A stretch of 64,000 nucleotides of DNA from Pseudomonas sp. HR96 (GTDB taxonomy: Bacteria; Pseudomonadota; Gammaproteobacteria; Pseudomonadales; Pseudomonadaceae). The stretch covers positions 1,905,001-1,969,000 of the forward strand of contig NZ_CP139141.1 of NCBI RefSeq assembly GCF_034059295.1, given 5' to 3'. This document shows positions 1-10,087 of this stretch, in pieces. The notes below the pieces were generated by a model, which was not told the DNA's origin, did no database searches, and saw nothing but the letters and a program-made list of their open reading frames with translations. The stretch's first letter is position 1, and the number at the start of each line of letters is the position of its first letter. Both the position numbers and the translations under genes were made by a program.

Positions 1-2
1 CG

Positions 3-1028
3 TGGATCTTCTTCATCAACGTGCCGATCGGCATCTTCGCTACCCTGGTGGTACGCCAGCAGCTCAAGGAGCGGCCGGTGCAGACCAGCCGCCAGCCCAT
101 GGACTATGTCGGCCTGATCACCCTGATCATCGGCGTCGGGGCGCTGCAGGTGGTGCTCGACAAGGGCAACGACCTGGACTGGTTCGAGTCCAACTTCATC
201 ATCATCGGTACGGCGATATCAGCGATCGCCCTGGCGGTGTTCATCATCTGGGAGCTGACCGACAAGCACCCGGTAGTCAACCTGCGCCTGTTCGCCTATC
301 GCAACTTCTGTTTCGGCACCATCGTGCTGGTGGGGGGCTACGCCGGATTCTTCGGCATCAACCTGATATTGCCGCAGTGGCTGCAGACCCAGCTGGGCTA
401 CACGGCCACCTGGGCCGGGCTGGCGACCGCGCCGCTGGGCGTGCTGCCGGTGCTGATGTCGCCGTTCGTGGGCCGCTATGCGACCAAGTTCGACCTGCGC
501 ATCCTCGCCGGGCTGGCATTCACCTTCATCGGTGCCAGCTGCTACATGCGTTCGGGGTTCACCACCGATGTCGACTTCTTTCACATCGCCATGGTGCAGC
601 TGTTCATGGGCGCCGGGGTGGCGCTGTTCTTCATGCCGACCCTGACCATCCTGCTGTCCGATCTGCCGCCCCAGCAGATCCCCGACGGCTCGGGCCTGGC
701 CACCTTCCTGCGGACCCTGGGTGGCAGCTTCGCCGCCTCGCTGACCACCTGGATCTGGGACCGCCGGGCCATCCAGCACCATGCGTACATGAGCGAGAAC
801 GTCAACGTCTATGCGCCGGCCACCCGCCATGCCATCGACCAGCTGGGCGGGGCCAACCCCAGCACCTATGCCAAGCTCGAGCAGATGGTCAACGGCCAGG
901 CATTCATGCTCTCGACCGTGGACTACTTCATCATGATGACTTGGATCTTCGCCGGGTTGATCGTGATTGTCTGCTTCGCCAAGCCGCCGTTCGCCGCGAA
1001 AGCGGGGCCCGAGGCGGCGGGGCACTGA
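3..1028 (+). CDS. DHA2-family MFS multidrug exporter (3' part)
   Basis: This is the C-terminal 341 codons of a 14-helix major facilitator; the reading frame is open from base 3, so the start lies upstream of the window. Successive hydrophobic segments run throughout, with short basic cytoplasmic loops such as GRYATKFDLR. The segment order and the late MMTWIFAGLIVIV helix fit the EmrB/QacA (DHA2) group, which exports drugs across the inner membrane by proton antiport, often with an EmrA-type adaptor. No adaptor or regulator is visible because the upstream side is cut off. The substrate cannot be told from sequence. The family call is firm; the specific role is not. Confidence 0.85.
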   Translation, partial: WIFFINVPIGIFATLVVRQQLKERPVQTSRQPMDYVGLITLIIGVGALQVVLDKGNDLDWFESNFIIIGTAISAIALAVFIIWELTDKHPVVNLRLFAYRNFCFGTIVLVGGYAGFFGINLILPQWLQTQLGYTATWAGLATAPLGVLPVLMSPFVGRYATKFDLRILAGLAFTFIGASCYMRSGFTTDVDFFHIAMVQLFMGAGVALFFMPTLTILLSDLPPQQIPDGSGLATFLRTLGGSFAASLTTWIWDRRAIQHHAYMSENVNVYAPATRHAIDQLGGANPSTYAKLEQMVNGQAFMLSTVDYFIMMTWIFAGLIVIVCFAKPPFAAKAGPEAAGH

Positions 1029-1194
1029 AAGCCTCCGAAAGGCCGCCAGGCCGGTTTGATCTTTGGCCTGCCTGGGCGAAATGCAGCGCCCCCCTCGCCA
1101 GCTTCGCCGGCTCCTACTCGCCTGGGTTCGCTCGAAGTCAGCGTGGGAGGGGGCAAAGCCCCCGAGAGGCCGTCAGGCAGGTTTGATCTGGGGG
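1029..1194. repeat. Intergenic repeat region with a degenerate direct repeat and a REP-like element
   Basis: No gene is seen between the exporter and lpxH. A 28-base direct repeat occurs at 1035-1062 and 1162-1189 with four mismatches; both copies end in GGTTTGATCT. Between them, 1095-1117 holds a GC-rich element (core GCTTCGCCGGCTCCTAC) that recurs at 38389-38411. Short elements of this kind are typical REP-like intergenic repeats in the P. putida group. The two convergent genes may also use the imperfect stems here for termination, which is inference. Confidence 0.55.
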
Positions 1195-1914
1195 TCAAAA
1201 GGCAAATGGCGCCAGGGCATAGCCCTGCTCGTCGACCTGCAAGGCCCAACCCTCACGGTCCCAATCGCCCAGCACGATACGCCGCGCGGCGTGCTCGCCA
1301 ACCTGCAAACGATGCACCGCAGGCCGATGGGTATGGCCATGGACCAGGGTCTGCACATTATGGGCCTGCATGATCAGCGGCACCTGCTCGGGCGTCACGT
1401 CGACGATGTCGTTGGCCTTCATGCGGGTCTGCGCGCGGCTCTCGCTGCGCAGCTTGCGTGCGAGCTTGTGACGCATGGCAAGCGGCAGGTGGCGCAGAAT
1501 GAACAGCGTGACCGGGTTGCGCAGGATCCGCCGCATCTTCATATAAGCTTCATCGCGGGTACACAGGCTGTCGCCGTGCATCAGCAGCACCGGCTGGTCG
1601 TTGAAGTGCACCACGCTGGGGTCGGGCAACAGCGTCGCCCCGGCGGCCTTGCAGAACGCCTGGCCAAGGAGGAAGTCGCGGTTGCCGTGCATCAGATAGA
1701 TCCGCGTACCGCTGTCGCTCAGCTGACGCAGCGCCGCGCAGATCGAAAGTTGGTAGGGGGTCATGGCATCGTCGCCGATCCAGGCTTCGAAGAAGTCCCC
1801 CAGGATATACAGCGCCTCGGCCGAGCGCGCGCGCCCGGCGAGGAAATCCACGAACGCCCGGGTGATATCCGGGCGTTCTTCCTGCAGATGCAGATCGGAG
1901 ATCAGCAGAATCAC
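1195..1914 (-). CDS. lpxH: UDP-2,3-diacylglucosamine diphosphatase
   Basis: LpxH hydrolyses UDP-2,3-diacylglucosamine to lipid X and UMP, the fourth step of lipid A synthesis, at the inner face of the inner membrane. The 239-residue protein has the calcineurin-type metallophosphoesterase motifs in order: SDLHL at residues 6-10, [16 protein letters not shown] and HGHTHRP. The start is a GTG that overlaps the ppiB stop (GTGA), so the two genes are translationally coupled. Length and motifs match the Pseudomonas LpxH family. Confidence 0.95.
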   Translation of the reverse strand: MILLISDLHLQEERPDITRAFVDFLAGRARSAEALYILGDFFEAWIGDDAMTPYQLSICAALRQLSDSGTRIYLMHGNRDFLLGQAFCKAAGATLLPDPSVVHFNDQPVLLMHGDSLCTRDEAYMKMRRILRNPVTLFILRHLPLAMRHKLARKLRSESRAQTRMKANDIVDVTPEQVPLIMQAHNVQTLVHGHTHRPAVHRLQVGEHAARRIVLGDWDREGWALQVDEQGYALAPFAF

Positions 1915-2411
1915 TCAACGATCTCGGCTTTCTCGATGATCACGTCGTCTGCTGGAACGTCCTGGTGGCCGCTTTTCGAAGTGGTTTTCACTTCCTTGAT
2001 CTTGTCGACGATATCCTGGCCTTCGACCACTTCACCGAACACCGCGTAACCCCAGCCCTGCGCGGTCGGTGCGCTGTGGTTGAGGAAGGTGTTGTCGGCG
2101 ACGTTGATGAAGAACTGCGCGGAGGCCGAGTGCGGCTCCATGGTACGGGCCATGGCGACGCTGTACTTCTTGTTCGGCAGGCCGTTATTGGCTTCGTTCT
2201 TGATGGTGGCGCGGGTTTTCTTCTGCGCCATGCCTGGCTCGAAGCCACCGCCCTGGATCATGAAGTTGCTGATCACGCGGTGGAACACGGTGTTGGTGTA
2301 GTGACCTTCTTCCACGTATTGCACGAAGTTCGCCACGGTTTCCGGGGCTTTGTCCTTGTTCAGCTGCAGGACGATGACACCGTGGTTGGTGGTCAGTTTG
2401 ACTTTGGACAT
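1911..2411 (-). CDS. ppiB: Peptidyl-prolyl cis-trans isomerase B (cytoplasmic cyclophilin)
   Basis: This 166-residue protein is a complete cyclophilin: [26 protein letters not shown], and the AQFFINV and [12 protein letters not shown] blocks. It speeds cis-trans proline isomerisation during folding. There is no signal peptide, so it is the cytoplasmic PpiB rather than the periplasmic PpiA. An open frame continues 29 codons upstream of the chosen ATG, but the cyclophilin fold begins at [11 protein letters not shown] and the extra residues look like non-coding DNA. It is the first gene of a ppiB-lpxH unit and diverges from glnS. Confidence 0.95.
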   Translation of the reverse strand: MSKVKLTTNHGVIVLQLNKDKAPETVANFVQYVEEGHYTNTVFHRVISNFMIQGGGFEPGMAQKKTRATIKNEANNGLPNKKYSVAMARTMEPHSASAQFFINVADNTFLNHSAPTAQGWGYAVFGEVVEGQDIVDKIKEVKTTSKSGHQDVPADDVIIEKAEIVE

Positions 2412-2622
2412 GGGAAAAATCGCTCTTCTCTGAGAATCGGTTAAGGCTCGCAGCCAGTTTACAGCGGGCGTTACACACGTTGCGGCGGTTTTTTTCACAC
2501 CCCCGGGGATTTCCCCGGTAGTTTCTGGAGCCTGGCCTGTCAGCCGCTGGACCGCTTGGGCTATGATAAGCGCTTTGATTTAGTCGGCCTACCCCGGCCG
2601 AAAACCGTATGCCAAGGATCCT

Positions 2623-4335
2623 ATGAGCAAGCCCACTGCCGATACCGCTCCGAATGCCGCCAATGCCAAAGGCAACGGCCCAGTCGTACCGACCAATTTC
2701 CTGCGCCCGATTCTTCAGGCCGACCTGGATTCGGGCAAGCACAGCAGCATCGTCACCCGCTTCCCGCCGGAGCCCAATGGCTACCTGCACATCGGTCACG
2801 CCAAGTCGATCTGCGTCAACTTCGGCCTGGCCAAGGAGTTCGGCGGCGTCTGCCACCTGCGCTTCGACGATACCAATCCGGCCAAGGAAGACCAGGAATA
2901 CATCGACGCGATCCAGAGCGACGTCAAGTGGCTGGGCTTCGACTGGGCGGGCGACGTGCGCTATGCCTCGCAGTATTTCCAGCAGTTGCATGACTGGGCG
3001 GTGGAGCTGATCAAGCGTGGCGACGCCTACGTCGACGACCTGACCCCCGAGCAGGCTCGCGAATACCGCGGCAACCTCACCGAACCGGGCAAGAACAGCC
3101 CGTTCCGTGACCGCTCGGTGGAGGAGAACCTCGACCTGTTCGCGCGCATGAAGGCCGGCCAATTCAAGGACGGCGAGCGCGTGCTGCGGGCGAAGATCGA
3201 CATGGCCTCGCCAAACATGAACCTGCGCGACCCGATCCTCTACCGCATCCGTCATGCCCACCACCACCAGACCGGTGACCAGTGGTGCATCTACCCCAAC
3301 TACGATTTCACCCACGGTCAGTCCGACGCCATCGAGGGCATCACCCACTCCATCTGCACCCTCGAGTTCGAAGGCCACCGGCCACTGTACGACTGGTTCC
3401 TCGAGCACCTGTCGGTGCCGGCACACCCACGCCAGTACGAATTCAGCCGTCTGAACCTGAACTACACCATCACCAGCAAGCGCAAGCTCAAGCAACTGGT
3501 CGATGAGAAGCACGTCAGTGGCTGGGACGACCCGCGCATGTCGACGCTCTCCGGTTTCCGCCGCCGCGGCTATACCCCGGCATCGATCCGCAATTTCTGC
3601 GAGATGATCGGCACCAACCGCTCCGACGGCGTGGTCGACATGTCGATGCTGGAATTCTGCATCCGCGACGACCTCGACCATAACGCGCCGCGTGCCATGT
3701 GCGTGCTGCGGCCGCTGAAGGTGGTCATCACCAATTACTCGGAAGGCCAGGTCGAGCACCTCGAACTGCCGCGCCATCCCAAAGAAGACATGGGCGTGCG
3801 CGCCTTGCCGTTCGCCCGGGAAATCTACATCGACCGCGACGATTTCATGGAAGCGCCGCCCAAGGGCTACAAGCGCCTGGAGCCCGCAGGTGAAGTGCGC
3901 CTGCGTGGCAGCTACGTGATCCGCGCAGACGAGGCCATCAAGGATGCCGACGGCAACGTCGTCGAGCTGCGTTGCTCCTACGACCCGGACACCCTGGGCA
4001 AGAATCCCGAAGGCCGCAAGGTCAAGGGCGTGATCCACTGGGTGCCGGCACAGGCCAGCATCGAATGCGAAGTGCGCCTGTACGATCGCCTGTTCCGCTC
4101 CGCCAATCCTGAAAAAGCCGAAGAGGGTGCGACCTTCCTCGACAATATCAACCCCGAGTCGCTGCAAGTGCTCACCGGTTGTCGTGCCGAACCTTCGCTG
4201 GCCAACGCCCAGCCGGAGGACCGCTTCCAGTTCGAGCGCGAAGGTTATTTCTGCGCTGACCTGAAAGACTCGCAACCCGGTCGTCCGGTATTCAACCGTA
4301 CCGTGACCCTGCGTGATTCGTGGGGCCAGAGCTAA
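2623..4335 (+). CDS. glnS: Glutaminyl-tRNA synthetase
   Basis: GlnRS charges tRNA-Gln with glutamine in the cytoplasm. The 570-residue protein has the class I signature HIGH at residues 56-59 inside [12 protein letters not shown], the KMSKS-equivalent ITSKRK near residue 285, and the C-terminal beta-barrel anticodon-binding region ([21 protein letters not shown]). An AAGGAT ribosome site lies just before the ATG. The 211-base gap to ppiB must hold both divergent promoters; a TATGAT box at 2562-2567 is the best -10 candidate for glnS. The gene sits 9 bases before cysS and is probably co-transcribed with it. Confidence 0.97.
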   Translation: MSKPTADTAPNAANAKGNGPVVPTNFLRPILQADLDSGKHSSIVTRFPPEPNGYLHIGHAKSICVNFGLAKEFGGVCHLRFDDTNPAKEDQEYIDAIQSDVKWLGFDWAGDVRYASQYFQQLHDWAVELIKRGDAYVDDLTPEQAREYRGNLTEPGKNSPFRDRSVEENLDLFARMKAGQFKDGERVLRAKIDMASPNMNLRDPILYRIRHAHHHQTGDQWCIYPNYDFTHGQSDAIEGITHSICTLEFEGHRPLYDWFLEHLSVPAHPRQYEFSRLNLNYTITSKRKLKQLVDEKHVSGWDDPRMSTLSGFRRRGYTPASIRNFCEMIGTNRSDGVVDMSMLEFCIRDDLDHNAPRAMCVLRPLKVVITNYSEGQVEHLELPRHPKEDMGVRALPFAREIYIDRDDFMEAPPKGYKRLEPAGEVRLRGSYVIRADEAIKDADGNVVELRCSYDPDTLGKNPEGRKVKGVIHWVPAQASIECEVRLYDRLFRSANPEKAEEGATFLDNINPESLQVLTGCRAEPSLANAQPEDRFQFEREGYFCADLKDSQPGRPVFNRTVTLRDSWGQS

Positions 4336-4344
4336 GGATTCGTC

Positions 4345-5751
4345 GTGCTGAATACTCCCAAACCGCTAGCGCTGAACATTTACAACACGCTGACCAAGAG
4401 CAAGGAAGCGTTCAAGCCTCTGGATGGCAACAAGGTGCGCATGTACGTCTGCGGCATGACCGTGTACGACTTCTGCCACCTGGGCCACGGGCGCAGCATG
4501 GTCGCCTTCGACCTGGTCACCCGCTGGCTGCGGCATAGCGGCTACGAGCTGACCTATGTGCGCAACATCACCGACATCGACGACAAGATCATCAACCGCG
4601 CGCGGGAAAATGGCGAATCGTTCGAGGCGCTGACCGAGCGCATGATCGCCGCGATGCACGAGGACGAGGCGCGGCTGAACATTCTCAAGCCGGACCTCGA
4701 GCCCCGGGCCACGGCGCATATCGCGCAGATGCACGCGATGATCCAGACCTTGATCGACAAGGATTATGCCTACGCGCCGGGCAATGGCGATGTGTACTAC
4801 CGGGTCGGCAAGTTCGCCGGCTACGGCAAGCTCTCGCGCAACCGCATCGAAGACCTGCGCATCGGCGCGCGCATCGATGTCGACGAAGCCAAGCACGACC
4901 CGCTGGATTTTGTCCTGTGGAAGGGCGTCAAGCCCGGCGAGCCGAGCTGGGAGTCGCCGTGGGGCCCGGGGCGCCCTGGCTGGCACATCGAGTGCTCAGC
5001 CATGTCGACCTGCTGCCTGGGCGACACCTTCGACATCCACGGTGGTGGCAGCGACCTCGAATTCCCGCACCACGAAAACGAGATCGCGCAGAGCGAGGCG
5101 GCCACCGGCCAGACCTACGCCAACGCCTGGATGCACTGCGGCATGATCCGCATCAATGGCGAGAAGATGTCCAAGTCGTTGAACAACTTTTTCACCATTC
5201 GCGACGTGCTGGCCAGCTATCACCCGGAGGTGGTGCGCTACCTGCTGGTGTCCAGCCATTATCGCAGCGCCATCAACTACTCCGAAGACAGCCTCAAGGA
5301 GTCCAAGAGCGCGTTGGAGCGTTTCTACCATGCGCTCAAGGGCTTGCCGCAGGTGGCCGCCAGCGGTGGCGAGACGTTCGTGGAGCGCTTCGCAGCGGCG
5401 ATGAACGACGACTTCGGCACCCCGGAAGCCTGCGCTGTGCTGTTCGACCTGGTGCGTGAAATCAACCGACTGCGCGACACCGACGCCCAGGCAGCGGCCG
5501 GCTTGGCCGGTCGTTTGCGCGAACTGGCGGGTTTGCTGGGGGTGTTGCAGCTGGAAGCCGAGGACTTCCTGCGTGCCGGTGCCGAAGGCAAGGTCGATGC
5601 CGCGCAGGTCGAGGCCTTGATCCAGGCGCGCCTGGCGGCGCGGGCCGGCAAGGACTGGGCCGAGTCCGACCGCATCCGCGATCAGCTGACCGCGCTGGGT
5701 GTGGTGCTGGAAGACGGCAAGGGCGGGACGACCTGGCGTCTGGCTGACTGA
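4345..5751 (+). CDS. cysS: Cysteinyl-tRNA synthetase
   Basis: CysRS attaches cysteine to tRNA-Cys. The 468-residue protein carries the zinc-site cysteine in YVCGMTVYD (Cys36), the HIGH-like HLGH at residues 45-48, WHIECSAM and HHENEIAQ (further zinc ligands) and the KMSKS loop. The start chosen is a GTG eight bases after AAGGA. It gives a slightly longer N-terminus than many homologues, which begin nearer NIYNTL, so the exact start is uncertain by about ten codons. It follows glnS after 9 bases, suggesting a two-gene synthetase operon. Confidence 0.96.
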   Translation: MLNTPKPLALNIYNTLTKSKEAFKPLDGNKVRMYVCGMTVYDFCHLGHGRSMVAFDLVTRWLRHSGYELTYVRNITDIDDKIINRARENGESFEALTERMIAAMHEDEARLNILKPDLEPRATAHIAQMHAMIQTLIDKDYAYAPGNGDVYYRVGKFAGYGKLSRNRIEDLRIGARIDVDEAKHDPLDFVLWKGVKPGEPSWESPWGPGRPGWHIECSAMSTCCLGDTFDIHGGGSDLEFPHHENEIAQSEAATGQTYANAWMHCGMIRINGEKMSKSLNNFFTIRDVLASYHPEVVRYLLVSSHYRSAINYSEDSLKESKSALERFYHALKGLPQVAASGGETFVERFAAAMNDDFGTPEACAVLFDLVREINRLRDTDAQAAAGLAGRLRELAGLLGVLQLEAEDFLRAGAEGKVDAAQVEALIQARLAARAGKDWAESDRIRDQLTALGVVLEDGKGGTTWRLAD

Positions 5752-5762
5752 TCGGCCTGGGA

Positions 5763-5808
5763 GGCCTCATCGCCGGTTCCCGGGCAAGCTCGGTCCTACG
5801 GTGATGAG
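5763..5808. repeat. REP-type palindrome between convergent cysS and folD
   Basis: GCCTCATCGCCG and CGGTGATGAGGC form inverted arms around a loop containing TTCCCGGGCAAGCTCGGTCCTAC. The loop sequence closely matches one arm of the REPIN at 34961-35022 (GAGCTCGGTCCTAC core). It sits between two convergent genes, a usual place for such elements, and may help terminate both. Confidence 0.65.
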
Positions 5809-5840
5809 GCGGGCCTCGCCAGCGCAGGCCCCTTCAGCAA

Positions 5841-6695
5841 TCAAGCGTGCAGCGTCTCGGCCGCATACAGGGTATTTTCCAGCAGGCAGGCCCGCGTCAT
5901 CGGCCCCACTCCGCCTGGCACCGGCGTGATCCAGCCGGCGCGGGGCAGGGCGGTCTCGTAGACGACATCACCGACCAGCTTGCCGTCATCCTGACGGTTG
6001 ATGCCGACGTCGATGACAATCGCGCCTTCCTTGATCCACTCGCCCTTCACCAGCCCAGGCTTGCCAGCGGCGACCACCACCAGATCGGCACGGCCGACAT
6101 GCCCGGCCAGATCCTTGGTGAACCGGTGGGTCACGGTGACCGTGCAGCCCGCCAGCAGCAGCTCCATGGCCATCGGCCGGCCGACGATATTCGAAGCGCC
6201 CACCACCACTGCGTCCATGCCGTACAGGTCCTGCCCGGTGCTTTCCAGCAGGGTCATGATGCCCTTGGGGGTGCAGGGGCGCAGCAGGGGGATACGCTGC
6301 GCCAGGCGGCCGACGTTATAGGGGTGGAAGCCATCGACGTCCTTGTCCGGGCGGATACGCTCCAGCAGCGAGGAGGCGTCGAGGTGCTCGGGCAGCGGCA
6401 ATTGCAGCAGGATGCCATCGATTTCCGCAGCGTCATTCAAACGGTCGATCAGGTCGGTCAGCTCTTGCTGGGTGGTGCTCGCCGCCAGGTCGTAGGCTTC
6501 GGAGATGAAGCCGACTTCCTCGCAGTCCTTGCGCTTGTGCGAAACGTAAACCTGAGAGGCCGGATCGCTGCCGACCAGGATCACCGCGAGGCCCGGCGTG
6601 CGCAGACCCTGCTGGCGACGCTCGGTGACGCGTTGGGCGATCTGCTGGCGCAGGCTGGCGGCGATCGCCTTGCCGTCGATTAGTTGTGCAGTCAT
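5841..6695 (-). CDS. folD: Bifunctional methylenetetrahydrofolate dehydrogenase / methenyltetrahydrofolate cyclohydrolase
   Basis: FolD interconverts methylene-, methenyl- and 10-formyl-tetrahydrofolate in one-carbon metabolism, using NADP. The 284-residue protein has the catalytic [13 protein letters not shown] lysine region, [21 protein letters not shown], and the dinucleotide-binding [13 protein letters not shown] and [16 protein letters not shown] motifs, all complete. Its length is normal for the family. It converges on cysS across a REP element, and its promoter region abuts that of the tRNA operon. Confidence 0.97.
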   Translation of the reverse strand: MTAQLIDGKAIAASLRQQIAQRVTERRQQGLRTPGLAVILVGSDPASQVYVSHKRKDCEEVGFISEAYDLAASTTQQELTDLIDRLNDAAEIDGILLQLPLPEHLDASSLLERIRPDKDVDGFHPYNVGRLAQRIPLLRPCTPKGIMTLLESTGQDLYGMDAVVVGASNIVGRPMAMELLLAGCTVTVTHRFTKDLAGHVGRADLVVVAAGKPGLVKGEWIKEGAIVIDVGINRQDDGKLVGDVVYETALPRAGWITPVPGGVGPMTRACLLENTLYAAETLHA

Positions 6696-6827
6696 GACGC
6701 GTGATTAACCATCGAAAGGGAGTGAAAAAGGACGCGCATTCTCGCATGCAACGGCCCATGGGCAAAGGCGCCCCGTCCGCCAATTCTGCTAAGCCCTTTA
6801 ATTAAATGAATTTTTTTCAAAAAGGTG

Positions 6828-6856
6828 TTGACGACCTTCGAGCTCGTCTATAAGAT
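6828..6856 (+). promoter_or_regulatory. Sigma-70-type promoter of the tRNA operon
   Basis: TTGACG at 6828-6833 and TAAGAT at 6851-6856 are separated by 17 bases and are followed by a GC-rich stretch, as is usual in stable-RNA promoters. The tRNA-Arg gene begins about 130 bases downstream. The 6696-6987 gap otherwise shows only a T-rich tract near 6811 and no gene. Confidence 0.6.
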
Positions 6857-6987
6857 TCGTCGCACTTGTCGGGCAGGACCTAGCACTGGTCAGGAAGGTC
6901 AAGCAGAGTAGCGTCGAAGGTTGACTTGCTCAATGTGATCGACCGAAGCTGTTTGTTCAAACGCCGCAAGGCGAATGCAGCAAATAA

Positions 6988-7064
6988 GCGCCCGTAGCTC
7001 AGCTGGATAGAGCATCCGCCTTCTAAGCGGATGGTCGCAGGTTCGAGTCCTGCCGGGTGCGCCA
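6988..7064 (+). tRNA. tRNA-Arg (anticodon TCT)
   Basis: The full 77-base cloverleaf is visible. The acceptor GCGCCCG pairs with CGGGTGC, the D-arm is TAGCTCAGCTGGATAGAG, the anticodon loop CTTCTAA carries TCT, and the T-arm holds GGTTCGAGTCC. The CCA end is encoded. It is the first gene of a three-tRNA operon. Confidence 0.97.
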
Positions 7065-7114
7065 TTAGGCAGCTTTGGCACCACAAGTACTGCAACACGC
7101 AACAAACGCAATAT

Positions 7115-7191
7115 GGTGGGCGTAGCTCAGTTGGTAGAGCACAGGATTGTGACTCCTGTTGTCGTGGGTTCGATCCCCATCGTCCACCCCA
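7115..7191 (+). tRNA. tRNA-His (anticodon GTG)
   Basis: A complete cloverleaf with the extra 5' G typical of tRNA-His: G followed by GTGGGCG, pairing with CGTCCAC plus C. The anticodon loop ATTGTGA carries GTG, the T-arm has GGTTCGATCCC, and CCA is encoded. It lies 50 bases after tRNA-Arg. Confidence 0.97.
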
Positions 7192-7199
7192 TATTCCGA

Positions 7200-7231
7200 A
7201 AAGGCGCCTGATTTAACGATCCGGCGCCTTT
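7200..7231. terminator. Hairpin between tRNA-His and tRNA-Leu
   Basis: AAAGGCGCC and GGCGCCTTT form a perfect 9-base stem around a 14-base loop. There is no clean T-run, so it may be an RNA-processing stem or weak terminator inside the operon rather than its end. Confidence 0.4.
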
Positions 7232-7247
7232 GCTTTAAACGGGTTAT

Positions 7248-7332
7248 GCGGATGTGGTGGAATTGGTAGACACACTGGATTTAGGTTCCAGCGCCGCAAG
7301 GTGTGAGAGTTCGAGTCTCTCCGTCCGCACCA
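7248..7332 (+). tRNA. tRNA-Leu (anticodon TAG)
   Basis: An 85-base class II tRNA with a long variable arm. The acceptor GCGGATG pairs with CGTCCGC, the anticodon stem CTGGA/TCCAG encloses TTTAGGT (anticodon TAG), and CCA is encoded. A site-specific integrase remnant begins about 90 bases downstream, so its 3' end is the likely former phage attachment site. Confidence 0.97.
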
Positions 7333-7420
7333 ATAGGTAAATCAAGGGGTTACAAGCTTTAAAGCGGGTCCTCCTTGATGCACTGGATTAGCTGCGTGAA
7401 CTGAACGTGAACAACCCGGT

Positions 7421-7741
7421 TCACGCAGCCCGTCCAACTCGTACTGCATCGCGCACTCTTGCCGGTGCCAGAAGGGCGTAACGCTCGGTCATCATGACCG
7501 TTGAGTGCCCTAGCAAGTCCCTGACTTCCGCCAGCGCAACGCCGGCACTGATCAGATGCGCCGCACAGGTGTGTCGCAGATCATGAATCTTGAAGTCCTT
7601 GATCCCCGACGTTTTGCAAGCCCGCTCAAATCCATTGCGCACACTCACCACCCGTTCGCCGTTTCCGCGCATGAACACCCAGGGTGCGGCATCACCATAG
7701 TGGCGTGCTTGCTCTCGCGGGAGCTCTTGCGATGCCTGATC
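7421..7741 (-). pseudogene. C-terminal stump of a phage tyrosine recombinase (integrase)
   Basis: The open frame encodes the last third of a phage integrase. It has HDLRHTCAAHLI (catalytic His-x-x-Arg), LGHST (second catalytic His) and TERYALL (the nucleophilic Tyr), followed by a short tail. The frame begins just after a TAA at 7742-7744 and has only a GTG 20 codons in, while the N-terminal core-binding and first catalytic-Arg regions are missing. A functional integrase is over 300 residues, so this is a remnant. It points toward tRNA-Leu, as expected for an element integrated in that gene. Confidence 0.85.
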
Positions 7742-7992
7742 TTAACCACTCGCCGAGGCTCATCGGCGCGAATTGCGCGACACATGTTGCCGGCGCCCAT
7801 GCGCATTCCATCACTACCAATTCTTCGGGCGATCACCATCATTCAGTGACTGTCGGTGCAGTGGGTGATCACGTGCATGGCATTGCTGTGTCCGATGCGG
7901 ACGATCATACCCACAGCATCTCAGTCGCAGAATCGGGCGGGGCTGGAGCACGCCCCAGGAATGTCGCCCTGCTGTATGTCATCAAATACTGA
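7732..7992 (+). pseudogene. C-terminal fragment of a phage tail-fibre protein
   Basis: Eighty-six codons with repeated His-x-His pairs (AHAHSI, DHHHSV, DHVHGI, DHTHSI) end in ARPRNVALLYVIKY. This His-rich tip, with a terminal RPRN-V-Y block, is the metal-binding C-terminus of long phage tail fibres. The N-terminal part is absent and the fragment overlaps the broken edge of the integrase stump on the other strand, so it looks fused there by a deletion that removed most of the prophage. It is probably not expressed as a functional fibre. Confidence 0.8.
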
Positions 7993-8015
7993 TAACGAGC
8001 GCTGACTCGTTCAAC

Positions 8016-9920
8016 TCAAGCGCCAAATATCGAGGAAAAAAGCCCCCTCAAATGCTCGTTGCCGAAGTCCAGCAGGTGGTTATCGTCGAAGTACAGCGAA
8101 ACGCCGTTTTTGGAGCCAAAGCATTCACCTGCTGAGCACAAGTAAGGGGTGGGATCTACGATCACCGCAGCGCATTGATTAGCGGCAGCGTCAATCGCCG
8201 CTAGCGCAACCCGGTTACGCTCTTCGTAGGCTTGCAGAGGGGCAATTATGTCCGAAGGTTTTTGAAATATCCGCTGCTGTAGGTTCATGCCTTTAGGAAT
8301 GGCGAATGGCATCTCCGGGATGGGCTTGACCAGATAGACCGGGTGGGTTTGAGCAATGGTGCAAACTGTTCGGGTATATTCAGCGATGTAGGTCTTTTCG
8401 AACGATAGCGGCGTAACCAGCGAGTCACCGGAAAAGGACACGCGATAAGAGTTGCTCCGGCTTTGATCCGTATACAAGCCTGCACGGTGAAACATGACCA
8501 CTGGAATATCTGTATAGGATGTTCCGAGAACGTTCATCTTGTCGGCCATGAAGTCGCGGCACTGTTGCTCTCGCTCCTGATCGTGGGTGTGGAACTCCAT
8601 CAAGGGCGGGCACCCACCGCGAGCCCACGAAAGCGAAGCCTGCGGGTTCTCCATTTGTACTGCGGCAGCGGTGGACTGTGCATGGCTGTCGCCAAACAGA
8701 ATGGCCTTTATTTCGCCAGTGCCCAACTTGCAGTCGGAGGCGCCATAGGTGTTGGGAAAGCACTCTTGTGAGTACATGGTGCTTGCGTATTCCGGCTGCG
8801 GCCCCTCGACATAGGCAAACCTGAGTCCCGGATGGTGCTTGACCAGCGACGCAGTGATAGCCGCCACGCCAATCACGGATGCCACTGCTGCAGCGTGTTT
8901 CGCCAAGGACTGGGCAGGGGACTGACCGCGTTTCGTTCTGGTTTCGACGGTCAGGAATGACAGCGAGCCCAGCACAAGCGACAGCACGATTCCCCCGGCC
9001 AGGTGCGCAGGGCTGTTCAGCAGGCCGCACATGTAGAGAAGTACCACCACGGGCCAATGCCAAAGGTAGACGGAATACGAAATAGTACCGGTGAACAGTA
9101 TTAACCTGTTTTCGAACAGCCTCGAAGAGGCCTGACCGTACAGCAGCAATACTGTGCCCAAGACAGGAACCAGAGCCAGGTAGCCCGGCCACAGGTCTTG
9201 CTCACTGAAAGTCACAACGCCGCCGGAGAGGGCCAGCAAGCCAATGGTTGCAGATGTCCGCATGGCCGGACGACTTAGGCGCAGTGGTAGGAGAAATACC
9301 AAGCCGCCTGCCAGCATCTCCCAGGCTCTTGTGGGCAGCATATAGAAAGCGAACACCGGATTGCTGTTGCTGATCTGAACCGATGCTGCGAAAGAAATCG
9401 CCGCGGCTATTGTCAGCACTACCAGCAGGCCCTTGGCCTGAAACCTTTGGTACAGCATGGTCATCAGGATGGGGTAGAGCAGATAGAATTGCCACTCAAC
9501 TGATAATGACCAGGTGTGCAATAGCCAGTTTCCCTGGAGCGGTGTATCGAAGTAACCGCCGGCCTCGGCGAAAGAGAAGTTTGAGAGAAACACCAGAGTA
9601 CCTTTCAGCGTTCTGATGAGTTCGCGCAGGTCGTCACCGGGCAAAAGACAGAAGCCCAGCAGGAGGAGGCCGGTGCAAAGCCCAATCAGGGCCGGCAAGA
9701 GGCGTCTTGCGCGTGAAGCATAGAATCCGAGGAGTGAGAAATTGCCAGCTTCAAGGCCGTTGGCGATGATTTTCGTCATCAAAAAACCTGATATGACGAA
9801 GAACACATCAACCCCTATGAAGCCTCCATTGAAGCCAGGGATTCTGAAGTGGTACAGCATCACCGAGACAACCGCGAACGCCCTCAAAGCGTTGATGTCC
9901 AGCCTGAAATCCGATTTCAT
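8016..9920 (-). CDS. Acyltransferase-3 / SGNH-domain O-acetyltransferase (OafB type)
   Basis: This 634-residue membrane protein probably adds acetyl groups to O-antigen or another surface glycan. Residues 1-340 are an acyltransferase-3 domain with about ten transmembrane helices, beginning RLDINALRAFAVVSVMLYH and GGFIGVDVFFVISGFLMT. After a linker, a periplasmic SGNH hydrolase-like domain follows, with its catalytic serine in GDSHAQS and the Asp/His pair in DDNHLLD near the C-terminus. The gene is intact and lower in GC than the housekeeping genes. It lies directly beside the tail-fibre stump in a dead prophage, a usual place for serotype-converting cargo. The sugar target is not predictable. 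Confidence 0.88.
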   Translation of the reverse strand: MKSDFRLDINALRAFAVVSVMLYHFRIPGFNGGFIGVDVFFVISGFLMTKIIANGLEAGNFSLLGFYASRARRLLPALIGLCTGLLLLGFCLLPGDDLRELIRTLKGTLVFLSNFSFAEAGGYFDTPLQGNWLLHTWSLSVEWQFYLLYPILMTMLYQRFQAKGLLVVLTIAAAISFAASVQISNSNPVFAFYMLPTRAWEMLAGGLVFLLPLRLSRPAMRTSATIGLLALSGGVVTFSEQDLWPGYLALVPVLGTVLLLYGQASSRLFENRLILFTGTISYSVYLWHWPVVVLLYMCGLLNSPAHLAGGIVLSLVLGSLSFLTVETRTKRGQSPAQSLAKHAAAVASVIGVAAITASLVKHHPGLRFAYVEGPQPEYASTMYSQECFPNTYGASDCKLGTGEIKAILFGDSHAQSTAAAVQMENPQASLSWARGGCPPLMEFHTHDQEREQQCRDFMADKMNVLGTSYTDIPVVMFHRAGLYTDQSRSNSYRVSFSGDSLVTPLSFEKTYIAEYTRTVCTIAQTHPVYLVKPIPEMPFAIPKGMNLQQRIFQKPSDIIAPLQAYEERNRVALAAIDAAANQCAAVIVDPTPYLCSAGECFGSKNGVSLYFDDNHLLDFGNEHLRGLFSSIFGA

Positions 9921-10047
9921 GATTTTTGTATCATCTCCTGATGAGAATTATCCGAGAGGATTATAGGAATCCCTTGCCGAGCTTATCTGTAGGAAATTTC
10001 CCAAAAGTAGGGGGGAGGATTCGCCTCCCTTGACACATTCAAAAGAT

Positions 10048-10072
10048 CCCGGCCTCTGTGCCGGTTTTTTTT
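10048..10072 (+). terminator. Rho-independent terminator in the prophage remnant
   Basis: CCGGC and GCCGG close a 6-base loop and are followed by eight T residues on the + strand. It precedes the broken lysin-like gene, and with no intact + strand gene upstream it looks like a leftover phage terminator. The rest of 9921-10087 shows no gene. Confidence 0.7.
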
Positions 10073-10087
10073 GCCTGGAGCAATGCT

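Noticed and set aside
2185..4275. Long minus-strand open frame of 696 codons opposite glnS
   Set aside because: It is the antisense shadow of a high-GC gene; its product has the low-complexity Val/Ala/Gly/Arg pattern of such shadows, while the + strand encodes a complete GlnRS.
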